The position numbers and the translations under genes are program-made. The notes beneath the pieces are model-generated. The model saw only the letters and a list, made by a program, of their open reading frames with translations. It had not been told where the DNA came from and searched no databases. From positions 145,117,190 to 145,181,189 of the forward strand of contig CM048553.1 of the NCBI GenBank assembly GCA_026413225.1: DNA of 64,000 nucleotides, read 5' to 3'. Positions 1 through 12,714 of this stretch are shown here, in pieces; positions within the stretch are counted from its first letter, which is position 1; every line of letters starts with the position of its first letter. Source of the stretch: Otis tarda. Its lineage: Eukaryota > Chordata > Aves > Otidiformes > Otididae.

Positions 1-240
1 CTTTTTTATTTTCCTCACAATAAAACAGTGAAGTGCAGACTAGAGTCTGTGGTGAACCCGTAGTTCAGCCCTGGATCCTAGCACACACACACTGTGGTCT
101 CATTTTATGGTTTGTTCTCAAGGGTTGATTGAGAGATGGCAGCACAGACTGTGTATTGCTCTAAAGAAAACTCTGTTGGTCCTACTAGCATGAGTTGAGG
201 GTTTTGTGGAATATTTCCTGACCCTGAAAAAAATTAACTT

Positions 241-271
241 TTTCTTTCTTTCTTTCTTTCTTTTTCTTTTT
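241..271 (+). repeat. (TTTC)n microsatellite
   Basis: Six to seven tandem TTTC units followed by a T-rich tail. It is a simple repeat with no associated feature. Confidence 0.9.
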
Positions 272-1540
272 GGGGGGATTTTTTCCCCAGTTATCTGAAG
301 AAAAAAGTGATGATTAAAATAAGAGAAATTGCAAGAGTTTTCCCATATCTAGGGGCAGTGGTGACATCCCCATAAATCATGAGTAACCCTAACACAGACA
401 GTCTTGAAGAGGCTTAGTTGTCATACATAGGTAGGACCGTTCCCATCGTATTTATCTTTCACTCTACAGCTTATAGAAACCAAATTTCTGTCATCAACAA
501 GTATTAATCATCCATTTACCCTGCTGAGACATCTAATAAAGCATCAAGTACAGAATCTGAACATGAGAGAGAGAGAAAACCTAATCCAAATTTTCAAAAG
601 TAAAGGGAAGAAAAAGCTGATGTAACATCTGTGCACCAGATGTTCATAAATTACAGTGGGCTTGTGAACATTTCTTCTCTCATCTGTATGTTACGCAGAT
701 TTAATCGTTCATAATTTCACAAAAAGCAACATTATTGTGCACCAGACTTAAAAGGAGGTGTGATCAGCTCTCCAGCAGCACCACTGCAAGCTGGTGGCAG
801 TTCAGCATCTTGTGGTGTCTCGGTCTTTGCATGCAAAGCTCCTTCTTCACGGCAAGACTGAGGGAAGCGATGCTGAACTGCACCTCGGGAGGCTGGGCTC
901 GGATGTGATAACCTTTGACACTCCAAGGAAATTAACATTTTGTGCTTAGACCACCAAAAATGTTGTTGGAATGTGAGGGCTCGCTGAGAAATACAATGTC
1001 TCACTGAGAACACAGCCTTTCCATCAGCAGTCTGTTATAGAACAGGATTTTTTTTTAGCTTAAATGAACAAATGAACAAATTAAGTGTTACACAGTTAGC
1101 ATGTTTTACAAAATTTTTACCCATTACTAAATTGCAAGCGTTAATCTAAATATGTGAACTTCCACCTACTGAACTGAGACAAGGCAATGGTGTACAAAGG
1201 AAGACACAGATAACCAGGCTTGCTTTTGCCTTTTATTTCTGATGAAATTTATCCATCTCTGCATAAAGTCTATGTGCGTCATTGAATCCCAGGTCCTGGG
1301 CTGACTCTGCATGCCCATAAGGAAAATCAAGTGTTGTGTCTTGTAAACATTTATTCCAAGATGTGGAGGAAAGAGGTGATTTAGATGCAGAGTTTGGAGC
1401 AGAAGAGTGAGGGAGAGAGACAAGTCTGATGAAAAGAAATTGTGCTTTTATGTTACCTCTCATTCTTAAAATAACCTTCTTCCCCACCAAAATGAATGAC
1501 ACCTTACAGGAGAGATAGAGCTTACAAACATACAAGAGCT

Positions 1541-1618
1541 TTTTCCTTTTTTTTTTTGGTTAATAATACAAAAAGAAAAAAAAAAAGAAAAGAAAAAAAA
1601 AGAAAAGGAAAAAAAGAA
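1541..1618 (+). repeat. T-tract followed by A/G-rich low-complexity tract
   Basis: A 17-bp pyrimidine run is followed after 12 bp by about 50 bp made only of A and G. It could be the worn tail of a retroposed sequence, but I recognise no element body beside it. Confidence 0.8.
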
Positions 1619-4600
1619 GCCATGGATTCCAGTACATAAGAAGCAAAAGTAAAATCTTCAGGAAACACATTTGCAATAAACAAATTGGAGACTACAAGTG
1701 TTCCAGAGGCAGTGTGCTACGCACTAGCAACATTTAGATTTCTTACGAACTAAAACATTTAAACTTAACTTTAGTGGTAACATACAACTTTAGAATCTTT
1801 TTCAATAAGAATACAGCTTGGACATGGTTTCCAGCATGAAGAAATTTCTATTGTTTCTTTTTTTCTGCAGACGATAGTTCTGATTGAGGGAACAGTATAA
1901 AAGATGTGAGAGCTGCAAACCCAATTTGAAGCGTTTCAGATTGTTATCCCAAAGAAGAGTGCACAGACACTGTTCTCCTCTTCTTAAGTCTTCATTTAAC
2001 AAAGTGCTTAAGCACAAGCTTATAGATTGATCTAAGTAGAAGTTCTGTCAAATTTGGTAGGAAATTTTGTTGCAGTTATCAAATACTAGCAAGGGATTGA
2101 TTTCTAAGTAATTAAATTACTTTGTCAAATGAAAGCCTCATCTTTCTCTTCTGAACTCTTGAGACAGCTACTGAGTTTCACAAAGGCCATTAAACGTGGT
2201 GCAGAGCAGGCAGTGCCTTGCTGGCAGGAAAGACAACTTTCCCCAGCTGACTTCTCCAAAGGAGGTCTGAACCTGCCAGGGAATTTCACTGGGTTCTGCA
2301 CGCGACGCACTGCCAAAGCAAGCAAACCCCATGGATCTGCGCGGGGGCTACCAGCCAATAGACTTTCCCCCCCAAACCAGGTAAAAATGAGTGCACTGGG
2401 ATGTTGTTGTCTTGCAGACCTGCTGTCTCCTCACCTTCCGAAGGCTCAGTTCCAGTAGATGTCCTGTGAGCCTGCAAAGATAAACCAATTTTTTTTTTTT
2501 CAACCTGGGAAAATGGAGTGTAGAAAACAGCTCTGCAGTGAGCATGAAGAACTTCTGACTCATACCTAATTTGATCTAATCTACAGTTTACTGAGTTTAG
2601 GAGAATCCTACTGGATTCCTTTTGGCTTCACTTCAGGACGATGATTTGGGAAGTGAAATTATGTTGCATCCATGAGCATTTCATCTCTTTTCAGTTTTTA
2701 TTCTTTTTCCTTGAATCCTGTGTTTATCAACATGGGAGGATCTATTCCTAAAACAGTAAACCACTTATCTTCACTGAAATTATTCTTTTGTATTTGAAAT
2801 GTAAGACATTTCAGGAAATTTGTTTTAAATTAGCATTATTGCAAGTAAAAACATTTCCCAAAGGAAAAAAAAGAAATGTCTGAAAACTTTTAATTTAAAG
2901 CAAGATTTTAATTAAAATTAAATCATTATATGAACAACAACTAGAAAATACAATCTGTAAAACTCAATGCAAAATTCAGTTGAATTATTTTTGTTATTTC
3001 ATTCCAGAGGAGGCTTTGAGTTGTCAAACAGGAGATGAACTTACTTTTCCTCCTGAGAAGACTGCTTGCTAGGCAATGTCACTGACCACAGACAGTAGTT
3101 CCATAGGAGGCTCAGAGAATATGGAAGCCCCTTTTCTTAGGGAGGTAGAGCAGAGCATACAGGAGCAGACTTACAGGATAGGAACTATGTGTTCAGGGAA
3201 CTGATTTCAAATAGGAAACAGAAGCTCATTGATATGAGCACACTGGAGATAAAACAGGGTGGGAAAATATTTGCGTTCCTGGACATAGCTCTGTTCCCAC
3301 TTTAACTCCGGGTGCAAGAAGGAGTTTGCTTTTTGCTTGATTTTTGCAGCCTGGGAGTGACTGCAGCCAGACAATTCCTGCTGCTTCTGGACAACCCAGC
3401 CGCCGTGTCAGCATCGCAAGAAGGATGGGACTGGAACGGATTTACTGTAGAGGAGACAATATGTATGGGGAAAACCAGCAGCATCTGAGCTGTGGTTCTG
3501 GTTTTGTTGGTGCGAGGATGCATCTTGCATGGATAATACGGCTTAAGGTAATTTCCGTGGAAAATCCTGGGCAAAGCTTGCATGAAGCATGTACTGGCTG
3601 TAAAGTGTAAGCTGCCCTTAAAGTAGAGTTCTCAATGTCAGTTCAAATATTGCCTGCATTATTCATAATTCATACCTGTTGCTGTTCATGCGTCACAAGG
3701 TGGCTTTTGCTCAACAGCATTTTGAAGTGCTTTGTGGGCTGCGTCTGCGTAGTCATGCTATCTCCTGGGTCGTGTTGTGCTGGAAGACTGTGTGGGAGAT
3801 TAAAAGATTATAGAGGTAATCACAAGTGGCCAGATAAAAAAAAAAATAGGGTGAGAGAAGCATTTAGTCCACTCCTTTAAAAGAATAAAATGTTTCTCTG
3901 CAGCCACAGAAATGAAAACAAGGATTAGATTGATACCTGAACACTAGCATCCTAAGCTGAAAGGCACAAAGAAATACATGTTTCATTGCACCTCTGTATA
4001 ATGAAACAGGGAGATGAGTGATTGGTGCTGAGGTCTCGGTTCCTCAGTGGCACAGAAACCAGAGATCCTTCGAATGAAAGTTACAGCTTTAATCTTCCAG
4101 CAGTGGAAACCAGCAGTTGGACATCTCTGTGGAATTTTGAGTTTAGCATTTTACCTCAAATAGATAAAAGGAATTTCCCAGAAGAAATAAAATAAAAAAT
4201 AGCCACATTTCTGTATCTCTCACAAACCCCAGAAATTCCAGATTGTAAGATTTAGGAAAAAAGTTGTATTGAGTTGAGATATTGCCCTCAGTTTTATCTT
4301 ATAACATTTTTCATTTTTATGTATTTCGTAATTTCATACTATTTTACAGGAAGTAAAAGTGAATAACATCAATTTACAGGAGTTCCTATTTCCAGATAAG
4401 TAATAAAAGAGAAGTGGGTGTTTGTATCTGCTAATACTGGGATTAACAGTTAAGCTTATTTCCTGATTTCTCCCTATAGAAGTGAATAGAAATTTTTTAC
4501 AAAATACTTTTTATGCAAATGATTATATTGAAATATTTCCTTTAAATTTTATTTTGAGGAAAAGTATATTGATGCTATTGTAAAATCTAATGTAAAATTA

Positions 4601-4865
4601 TTTTTTTCATTGTATTAATTTTCATTTTAGTATAATTTTTACTTTTGCTTTATTCAGATATAGTAATGGTCATGTATATTATGCACGTGCAATATCCATG
4701 TGTCTAGCTGTTCCATTATCAAACACAAAGTCTTTTGGCTTAGGAAGGAAATAAAAAATGTTTCTGTGCAAATTATGCATGATTTTAATGATGATATCTT
4801 TAACGATTCTGAAAATGTAAAGTAACTCTTCTGCTACAAACAAGGCATAATAAAATACTGTAAAA

Positions 4866-5264
4866 TAATGCCGTATGAGGAAAGGCTGCGAGAACTGAGT
4901 TTGTTCAGCCTTGAGAAAAGAAGGCTTAGGGGAGACCTTGTTACCATGTTCCAGTATTTAAAGGGTGGCTACAAAGAGGACGGAGACTCTCTTTTTACAA
5001 GGAGTCACATGGAAAAGATGAGAGGTAATGGGTACAAGTTACTCCTGGGGAGATTCTGATTGGACACGTGGAAAACTTTTCACAATGAGAACAATCAGCC
5101 ATTGGAATAAACTCCTCAGGGTAGTGGTGGATTCCCCAAAACTGGACACTTTTAAGATTCAGCTGGACAGGATGCTAAGCCATCTTGTCTAGATCCTGCT
5201 TTTGTCAAGAAAGGTTGAACCAGATGATCCTTGAGGTCCCTTCCAACCTGGTATTCTATGATTA
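4866..5264 (+). mobile_element. CR1 LINE, 5'-truncated copy, sense strand
   Basis: It starts in the C-terminal part of CR1 ORF2 (translation runs like YEERLRELSLFSLEKRRLRG) and then hits frameshifts and stops. It ends with the typical 3' UTR words CAGATGATCCTTGAGGTCCC and ATTCTATGATT. The 3' octamer is present once plus a partial copy. The many differences from the 19-20 kb copies suggest an older insertion. Confidence 0.9.
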
Positions 5265-8200
5265 TCAATTTACTGCCACAGGATAGTTTTGCCTTGTGAA
5301 AATGCTTTTCATAACAGCTCTCTTTTGGTCTGGTTGTCTTTCAGATCAATAACATACTGGAGCTTGCATAACTTTGTTATGACTTTTTCCTTACTTTTTA
5401 GGTTTGTCCTGAGGCTTAGTTAGCTAGTGAACAGAAAATAGGTGTAATAGAAAGAAACACAGGAAAAGGCCACACCTAACATCACAGAGTAAGACTTTTT
5501 TCTCATTGATATTTAAAGTTGGATCCTCAATCTTTGTTCCAGACTGTGACTCTATTGCAAATAACAATATCAAGGGAAGAAAGATATATGTGACTATAAT
5601 GCACAGGCAAAATTGTGTGTATTTGATGCATAAAAAGGATTCTGGGTTTTGAGATGTAGTAAATCAGTTGGGGTTTATTGCAACATGGTTTTTTGGTTCA
5701 TTTGTTCAGGAAGAGAGCATATATTAAATATGAAGACCATATCTAAAGGAAAATAATGATTTTATTAGTTAAGAAAGCAAGAAAAATATATAATACCCTA
5801 GTATTCTTTTCATCTGCTTATCCAGCCCTAGTATAATACATCTTCCTTCTTTAACCAGACTTCTGAATGAATGAAAGTCCCAGTAAATTAATGAGGCCCT
5901 CCTGTCCACTTTATAAAGGTTAAGTTATCCAACAAAGACTAAAAATAATGATAGCTGACTCAGGTGGACAATGAAATTCTAGATTTTTAGTATTAAATTA
6001 CTACCCTCATTCACGTAAATTGTATCGTAAATTGACTTTTTAATCTTAAAACAAATTAATTCAAAACAAATTTATAGCACTTTCTCTATAGAAAACTTGC
6101 AATTAGGGAAAGGGCTGAGTTCACTGAATAAATAATATAGCCGTACCCCTTAATATATAATACATTAATGCAAGGTATCTTCATATTGATCTGCTGCCAA
6201 ACAATCACAATAACTTACTTATTTTTGTGTAAAGAGTAGGATTTTAAAATATCAGCTGATATTATTTTTCTTTATTGCAGGGTTGAGTTGGACTAATCTC
6301 CCTTACTGTGTGCAGACATTAAATATTCAGTTTAAACACACTGAAGCGAGCTGTAAGAGCTTTCCAGATTTCCCAGTTTTCCAAAATTCCCATCTCTCAT
6401 TAAGGATATGCTATAAAGCACACCTTTAATGAATAGCCCTGAGCGATTTTTTGTCATGTCAAGATCTTCATAGAAAAATGAATTAGAAGAAACTTTGGAT
6501 AAACTCGTCAGTAATTTATATTTTTCACATGTAACATTTAATGTAAATTTGATGTTGAACAGCAGTTCTATCCCATACTGCCTGTATGCTTTTCAGTTGC
6601 ACCTTGCTTCCTATTGTTGTAGTACAGCTACTGAATGCCAGACTGTGGAGCTACCAGATGCTGTGTGACCAGTCTAGGTGAGGTGTGCTGGTTCCTGCAG
6701 TTTCGCAAGTTCCTCACAAAGACGTTTGAAGAATGAATGGAGGCAGGCTTCCCTAGGTCTTTCTCATGGCTAGAGAAATGATCTGGAGATGTTTCCAGGC
6801 AGGAATTCATAGGCGAGGGCAGAGATTTGAGTTTCATGGGAAGAAGTTGTCAGCCTGGCTCCTGAGCTTGGGTCCATTGCAAATGGCAGGTGAGCCATGA
6901 ACGCTTGTTTCCAGCGGTGCTGTGCAGTGGCACATCCGTGTCCCTCAGAGCGTGCCTGGGCACGGACGAGGACTGCGGGAGGAAACACCTGCTCACCCCT
7001 TTGAGCTGTGTTTCGTGCCAAGCCATGTGGAGCTGTCAGTGGCTTTGCAATGCTCTTGGTCGATGCTACATACTTTTCAAGTATTGCTGCTGTCTGTGCT
7101 GGGTTTTATTTTGGGGAGATTGAAAGAAAGTACTTTGGGAAGGATTGTACGAGGAGAAGACACATAAACCTTTCTTCCTGACTCAACTTTGTTATTTTTG
7201 CAAATGTGGAACACATTTGGTCTGGCATCCCATTTGATTTGTTTACTGCTTTTGTGTCCCACATTTGCGAGGGCTTTCCAAACGTAGATATTTCTCTCAT
7301 CTGGCCTGGCTCTGTCTTCTGCACAGAAACCCCAGTATAGGTGGGTGGAGTACATGTCCAGGGCGTTTGGGTGGGCCGTGAAGGGGAACATAGTGAACTT
7401 TTGGAATAACTCGGGCTGTACTTTAAGGCTTGCCCACAGCTCAAGTATAGAAATTATGGGATTTGTTTGGGAAATAATGTTAGACAGTATCAGCTATCGG
7501 CTCTTACCTTGGTTGCATGCAGCTTGCTTTTTATGTGATCTGCCCCTGTATTTGGAATATTACAGCTCAGCTACAAATTATTCTGTCTGTGTGCTTTGGA
7601 AAGCATGCAATATGGCTCATTTTCAAATATCACTTTTGTTACTAAAATCAGTGGCTCCTGCAGTGACCTGAAACTAGTCAGGTGGAATTTAAAAGAGCAA
7701 AGAACTTAACAGATAGCTCATTTGTTACTTCATTGTGTATATGTAAATAGTTTTGTGTTTCAAAAAAATATTTCCCCCTTGCACTCTAGATAAGACTATT
7801 ACTCATTTTTCATACAATCATAATTCCCAGTTTAAGTGGAATGTATTTCAATCAAATCAATCTGAAAGAAGGAACAAACCCATCCCCTCAGCCCTGCCTT
7901 TTTCCAGCTCCTCCCTGCAGTCTTCCTTCTAATCACCCTCTCAGCTGGCCTTGCCCTTTTCAAATATGCTGAGGAATTAAGTAAGCACTAGCTCCACCAC
8001 CCTTGCCACCTGGCATATCTGCCAGAAGGGTTGGGATATCTAAAAAGGGTAATTTTTTTTTTCTGTGTATACTCTGAGGCTCAGTGTATATACCCTGTCA
8101 TACTGTAGTCCTTCAGAAATGCATTGACTTCACTTAAACGCCTCTGTAATGGCCCAGAAGATGACACTTTTCCCGAGAAGCAGTTGCCTAGCATGCATCA

Positions 8201-10033
8201 TTCTTGGCTGTATTTGTAAATAAACTTCTTGTAATTGATTTAATAATTTTCAAATAAAAAAATTATGATAGCTGTGGACAGCTATAAATAACAGAAATGA
8301 AACACATTATTTGCACTGCGCCTTCACATGCACTTGTTTAGCTCTTTTTGCTGTTAAGTTAAAACATCTGTTTCTATGGAAGTGGAGCATTCCATGCAAC
8401 AAACACAGCACTGGAAGTGACCCACATATTAAATGACAACATTTGACAAATTCTAGCAGTTGATTACTGGGGAGGAGTAGACTGTGGTTATAATCAGAGT
8501 AAACCAAAAAAATGTGTACCTTTATAAACGTAGAGTTTAAATGAAACATCTGTACTAAATCATGTTTGTAGAACAGCGCTGTAGCCAACTACCAGACCGT
8601 ATGATAATGGGGTGTTTTTAACAATCGCTGTTTCCATCGCCATCCTCCAAATCAAATCCAGACTGTGCCCACTGGCATGAATTGTGCTGGAAAGCAATTG
8701 GGCTGGTGTCAGGCTACAGCGGGTGCTGTCAGTTTAGATACAGATACCCGTAAAAAGTTAGCGAGTCCAATACCTCATGGAGATTAGAAGCACAGGTAGA
8801 AACTCAGGTGAATATTAGGGTGCTTTGTAGGCTACAGTCTTTTTCAGGAAAATTTTAACTGAGGCTTACTCCCTGGAAAAGTTGAATATGCTGCAGTGAC
8901 TGCGAAATCTTATTCTTAAGAAAATGTGATTGTATAGCAAGAAAGTGGGCAGCAGAATGGCAGCAGCAGGTCAGCTGGTGACAAACAGAATGCTCAGGGT
9001 GGCACCAAACTCAGGTTTGGCAGGTCACTTAAACATAATTCTTTGGGTCTGTGAAACTGGTAAACAAAAGTCAAGTGAGTACAATTTTCTTTGAGTGCTT
9101 TCTGTTGCTGTTAAGTGCATATAGAGGAAAAAAAACCCAAGTTTAGTCCATCTCTTTATGTAGATTCTTAAACTGATATTCATTGGTAGCAATGCCCAAA
9201 CTTTGTGTTAACTTTACATAGTCACTACAATCTTTCAAAACCAGAAAAAAGGCAAACTCATCCTGCAACTAAAATGTTAGTTTCAGATGTTCTATAATAA
9301 ATAAGTTGCCATTGTATTAGGAAAACATGGTCAGAATTCCTTGACCAACATAAGTGACATACAATAAAAATGGAAATATTGAAACAGTGAAATATTTCTT
9401 GAGTGACCCTCAAGAAAGAGTGGTTAATTGGCACATGGAAAGTTCTCACTCTGAGCAAGTAAATGAGTACTGTTTGGCAGGAATAAAAGGACAAGAAACA
9501 AAGAATATAATGAGTCACCATGTCTAATTTTACATTTATTGGCTAGCAGGACTTACCGAAAATACTATAATAATCAAATTATCTCATTACATGGAGCTAA
9601 CCTGCCAGGGCATTATGTCAATGAGGAGTTAATGGGATTCTTATTTAAGAAAAAGGGACAAGTTTTTAAGATACCATGCAAGTTGTACAATGAAGAGGTA
9701 GGGAAAAATCTATATAGTATTCATTGAAAACATGATTTTGATGGATTTTGGCAATCCGGTACTTTGTTTTAAACATTCTATTTAAGTTTGAAAATAGTTG
9801 TAAGAAGCTTAAATACTTAGACCACAGCCGTAGTAGAAATCATGACTGAGGTTACTGAATTCAAGAATAACAACAGGGAAGTGGACAACCAGTGTGACCA
9901 ATCTGCTTAAATATACAAGAAAATTTGAAATAAAAGCTGAATTACTTTGAGATAAACACAAAAGAGGAGAGTTAAAGCTCAAAATACTTAGGAATACAAG
10001 ATCATATTTGGTCTTATATTTTAATAACTTTTT
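5265..10033. other. Intergenic, no gene recognised
   Basis: No gene, RNA or clear repeat. The stretch around 6240-6560 is a candidate conserved element on appearance only (see findings). Frames near 6.9-7.7 kb overlap on both strands and look like chance. Confidence 0.65.
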
Positions 10034-10105
10034 TCATAGATTTATAAATGTTATTGTTACAAAGGACCATTAGATCATCTAGCCTGACTTGATCTTGTAG
10101 AAAAG
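10034..10105 (-). mobile_element. Ancient CR1-like LINE fragment, antisense
   Basis: TCATAGATTTATAA followed by AGGACCATTAGATCATCTAG and a CTGACTT-like word resembles the reverse complement of the 3' end of an old CR1-type family. I recognise this form from turtle, crocodile and bird genomes. The right-hand limit is uncertain; similarity fades after about 10105. Confidence 0.6.
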
Positions 10106-12632
10106 CAATGTCTAGAGGGTCCTCCGAGACAGCTCTTCCTCAATTTATTTGATACTGTATAACTAATAACCTACAATGCTATTACACAAAATGAAATGCT
10201 TTGCCACATAGAGTTAATTAAATCTCACATTATATTTCTTGAATAGCCATTTTTATGATGGTGTTTATTTCAAAATCCAATTAAAAACTTAATTCCTAGT
10301 ATTTACCTGAGTTTCAGTTCAAGTTGTTTGTGTCTGGTACCACAGCATCTGACAAATAGAATCACTTGATCAAGACCATCTCAATTTTCCTTTTTATTTG
10401 GCCTGTTTCAGTGTCAGACCACCAGTATATATTTCAGTATGGTACTTTATGAGTCATTTATAATGGCACAGATCAACTGTTGTGTAAAGTTGAAAAAATA
10501 TCTCTGAATCTGCCCAACATCATTGTCTAGTTTCTTAAGACTAACCTTTTGGTGTGGAAGATTTTTACAATGATTGTATGTCTGACTAATGAAAGTTGTC
10601 AGCTTAATTTGCCTCGTCAATTGCACTACTAACTAAAATTCTACTTATATTTAGGAAGACTGTTAGTAATTGATGAAATCATTCCAAATTCTATATAGAG
10701 GCAATTTGAGAGGGTTTTTTCACACCACAATGTACAGGCCGCTAGTTATACACTATGCCTCATCACTCATGAGCAGAAGAGCTTTATATGTGCGGTAAAT
10801 AATAGCTACGGGTATTTTAGACAAGTTATCAGTCCAGATAAATTTTGTGACACTTTTCTTAAAATACATTAGGCAAGTAGAGTTCTTCTTCTCTCAACAA
10901 ATGCAGCTACATCTTAACATTGTGATTTTTAGAACCATCTCATATTAAATTTACTCCAGCAGCGAAATTTTGAATTTTGTAAAGTCAGTGAGCATGATCG
11001 CTACCATTTTGTAACTCTATTGCATTTTTCTTCTCATATCATGCACCATTATTTAATTCTAATTTGCCATTTTTATGTCGTGTGGGATCCTATCTGTATG
11101 GCATGGCAGTTGAAAGTCTGGCACACATTCTTGACAGCTGTTTTGTAGTGAAGGCTGTGATGCGTGCTGCATCTGGAGGTGCTGAGGTTTGAGTGCAGAC
11201 AGTGGAAAAGTCCAGTTTCTCTTTGGGGATGACTGGGATAGATTTACAGTATCTAAGCTCTCATTCAGGAAGGGGACTCCATAAGGATCTACTCAGGCAG
11301 ATGCTGTTGCAAATTCAAAGCCAAAGACTCTATGGCACATTTTGTGATACATAAGAAGTTAAATAAAAACAAGTTAAATATTCAGTTAGGAGACTCACGG
11401 ACATTGCCTATACTATCCTGAAATGGCAGCCAAAGGGTATACATTTTCTCCAGATTTTTAAGTTATATTTGTGATTACTTACTGCATATCATTGTAAAGT
11501 TGGATTTAGACTTCATAGCAGACTTTGTGGATGATGGCAGAATCAATAAAATGGTAAGACTATCAATGTCAAGAAATTTAAACCTAATTAATTAAGATGC
11601 AAGATGTCTTTAAAAAGAGGAGTGGAAGAGAAGAGGGGTGGCTACTTATTTTTTTAAACTTGATCTGTTGACATTTTTGTCTGTGAAAAGAATGATCTTT
11701 TATTAATTATTTCATGCCCTGTCCAGTCAAAAACTAATAATTCACACATTTGTGTCACATAAAACCCATATATTCTTACAGTTACAAGAAATCGTCAGTT
11801 TTATGGCTTAGTAATTCTTTATAAAGAAGTGCTGTATAAAAATATAGTTGATTTTGCTTAATTTCTGAGCAAAATAGAAATTCACTTTATACACTTGCAT
11901 ATTTAGAAAATAAAGATGGCCAAGTTCTACTACAGACTGTGGCATTCGAGGAGTGATGTATTTTTGGAACTGTAGGCCTTCCTCCTGCAACACTTATTCC
12001 TAAGGAGTACTTTCCAAATAGTTAAGGTTTCTGTTTATTAACCAGAAGGTTCCTCCTAAAATAAAAGTATCCTGGGTATATAATGCATAAGGAGGTGACA
12101 GGATTGGCTGTGAAAGTGACTGGTTTGGTTATTGGCATTTTCTTGATTTTTTTTTCTTGATTCTTTTCTAAGGGTCCATACGTATTTTCATCTTTCTAGC
12201 TTTTGGAGAGACAGTGCTTCCAATGAAATGAGTGCCAGCCATGAATTCTGGATATGTCTCTGAAGCAAAGATGAGGTCAGTGAGGAGCTGAAGATCTCTC
12301 ATGTTCACACTGTATCCCTCTTCAAGGCTGTGTTGTGCCACGTAACAACAGTTTGACTTCAATGTACCACATTATTCAAGGCCTGGATGGAGCATTCCCC
12401 ACCTCTGCCCAGTTTCACAAATCCCCTTTGCAGTGGAGAAGCTGGCAAGGTGTTGAGATGCCACTTTCTTCTCCAGGCACTGATGTGCCTAGAATACTGA
12501 AGCTTCACAGGGTCTGGAAAGAAGAACATAATATTGGATAAAGCTGATTGCAGGTGCATTTGGGATGCACTTAGATGCTTTGGTGATGGTTATTATAGAA
12601 AATCCAGACTTGTCTTCACTCTTGTGCTTAAA
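10106..12632. other. Intergenic, nothing recognised
   Basis: AT-rich, with no frame above about 65 codons, no repeat family and no RNA that I can identify. Confidence 0.65.
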
Positions 12633-12714
12633 ATGAGTACTTCATTCTGTGGCTGCACTATGAATACTTCATTCTGTGGCTGTACTAATGAGTATTTCAT
12701 TCTGTGGCTGCACC
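12633..12714 (+). repeat. Three-copy minisatellite, unit about 27-28 bp
   Basis: Copies at 12633-12659, 12660-12687 and 12688-12714 all contain TTCATTCTGTGGCTG followed by (C/T)AC, and differ by a few substitutions and one extra base. All three read through in an open frame (repeating TSFCGCT/YFILWLH-type translations), but nothing suggests the frame is used. Confidence 0.85.

Larger units (their letters stand above)
1..4865. other. Intergenic, no gene recognised
   Basis: AT-rich unique-looking DNA with simple repeats near 0.25 and 1.55 kb. Frames up to about 109 codons exist (for example 2129-2458), but they overlap frames on the other strand, lack recognisable domains and have no supporting splice or promoter context. 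Confidence 0.7.

Noticed and set aside
4868..5059. Open frame with a protein-like sequence at 4.87 kb
   Set aside because: It is the translated tail of a CR1 ORF2 remnant, not a host gene.
9539..9727. 62-codon plus-strand frame with Tyr/Lys-rich start
   Set aside because: It has no recognisable domain, no promoter or splice context, and chance frames of this size are common in this window.
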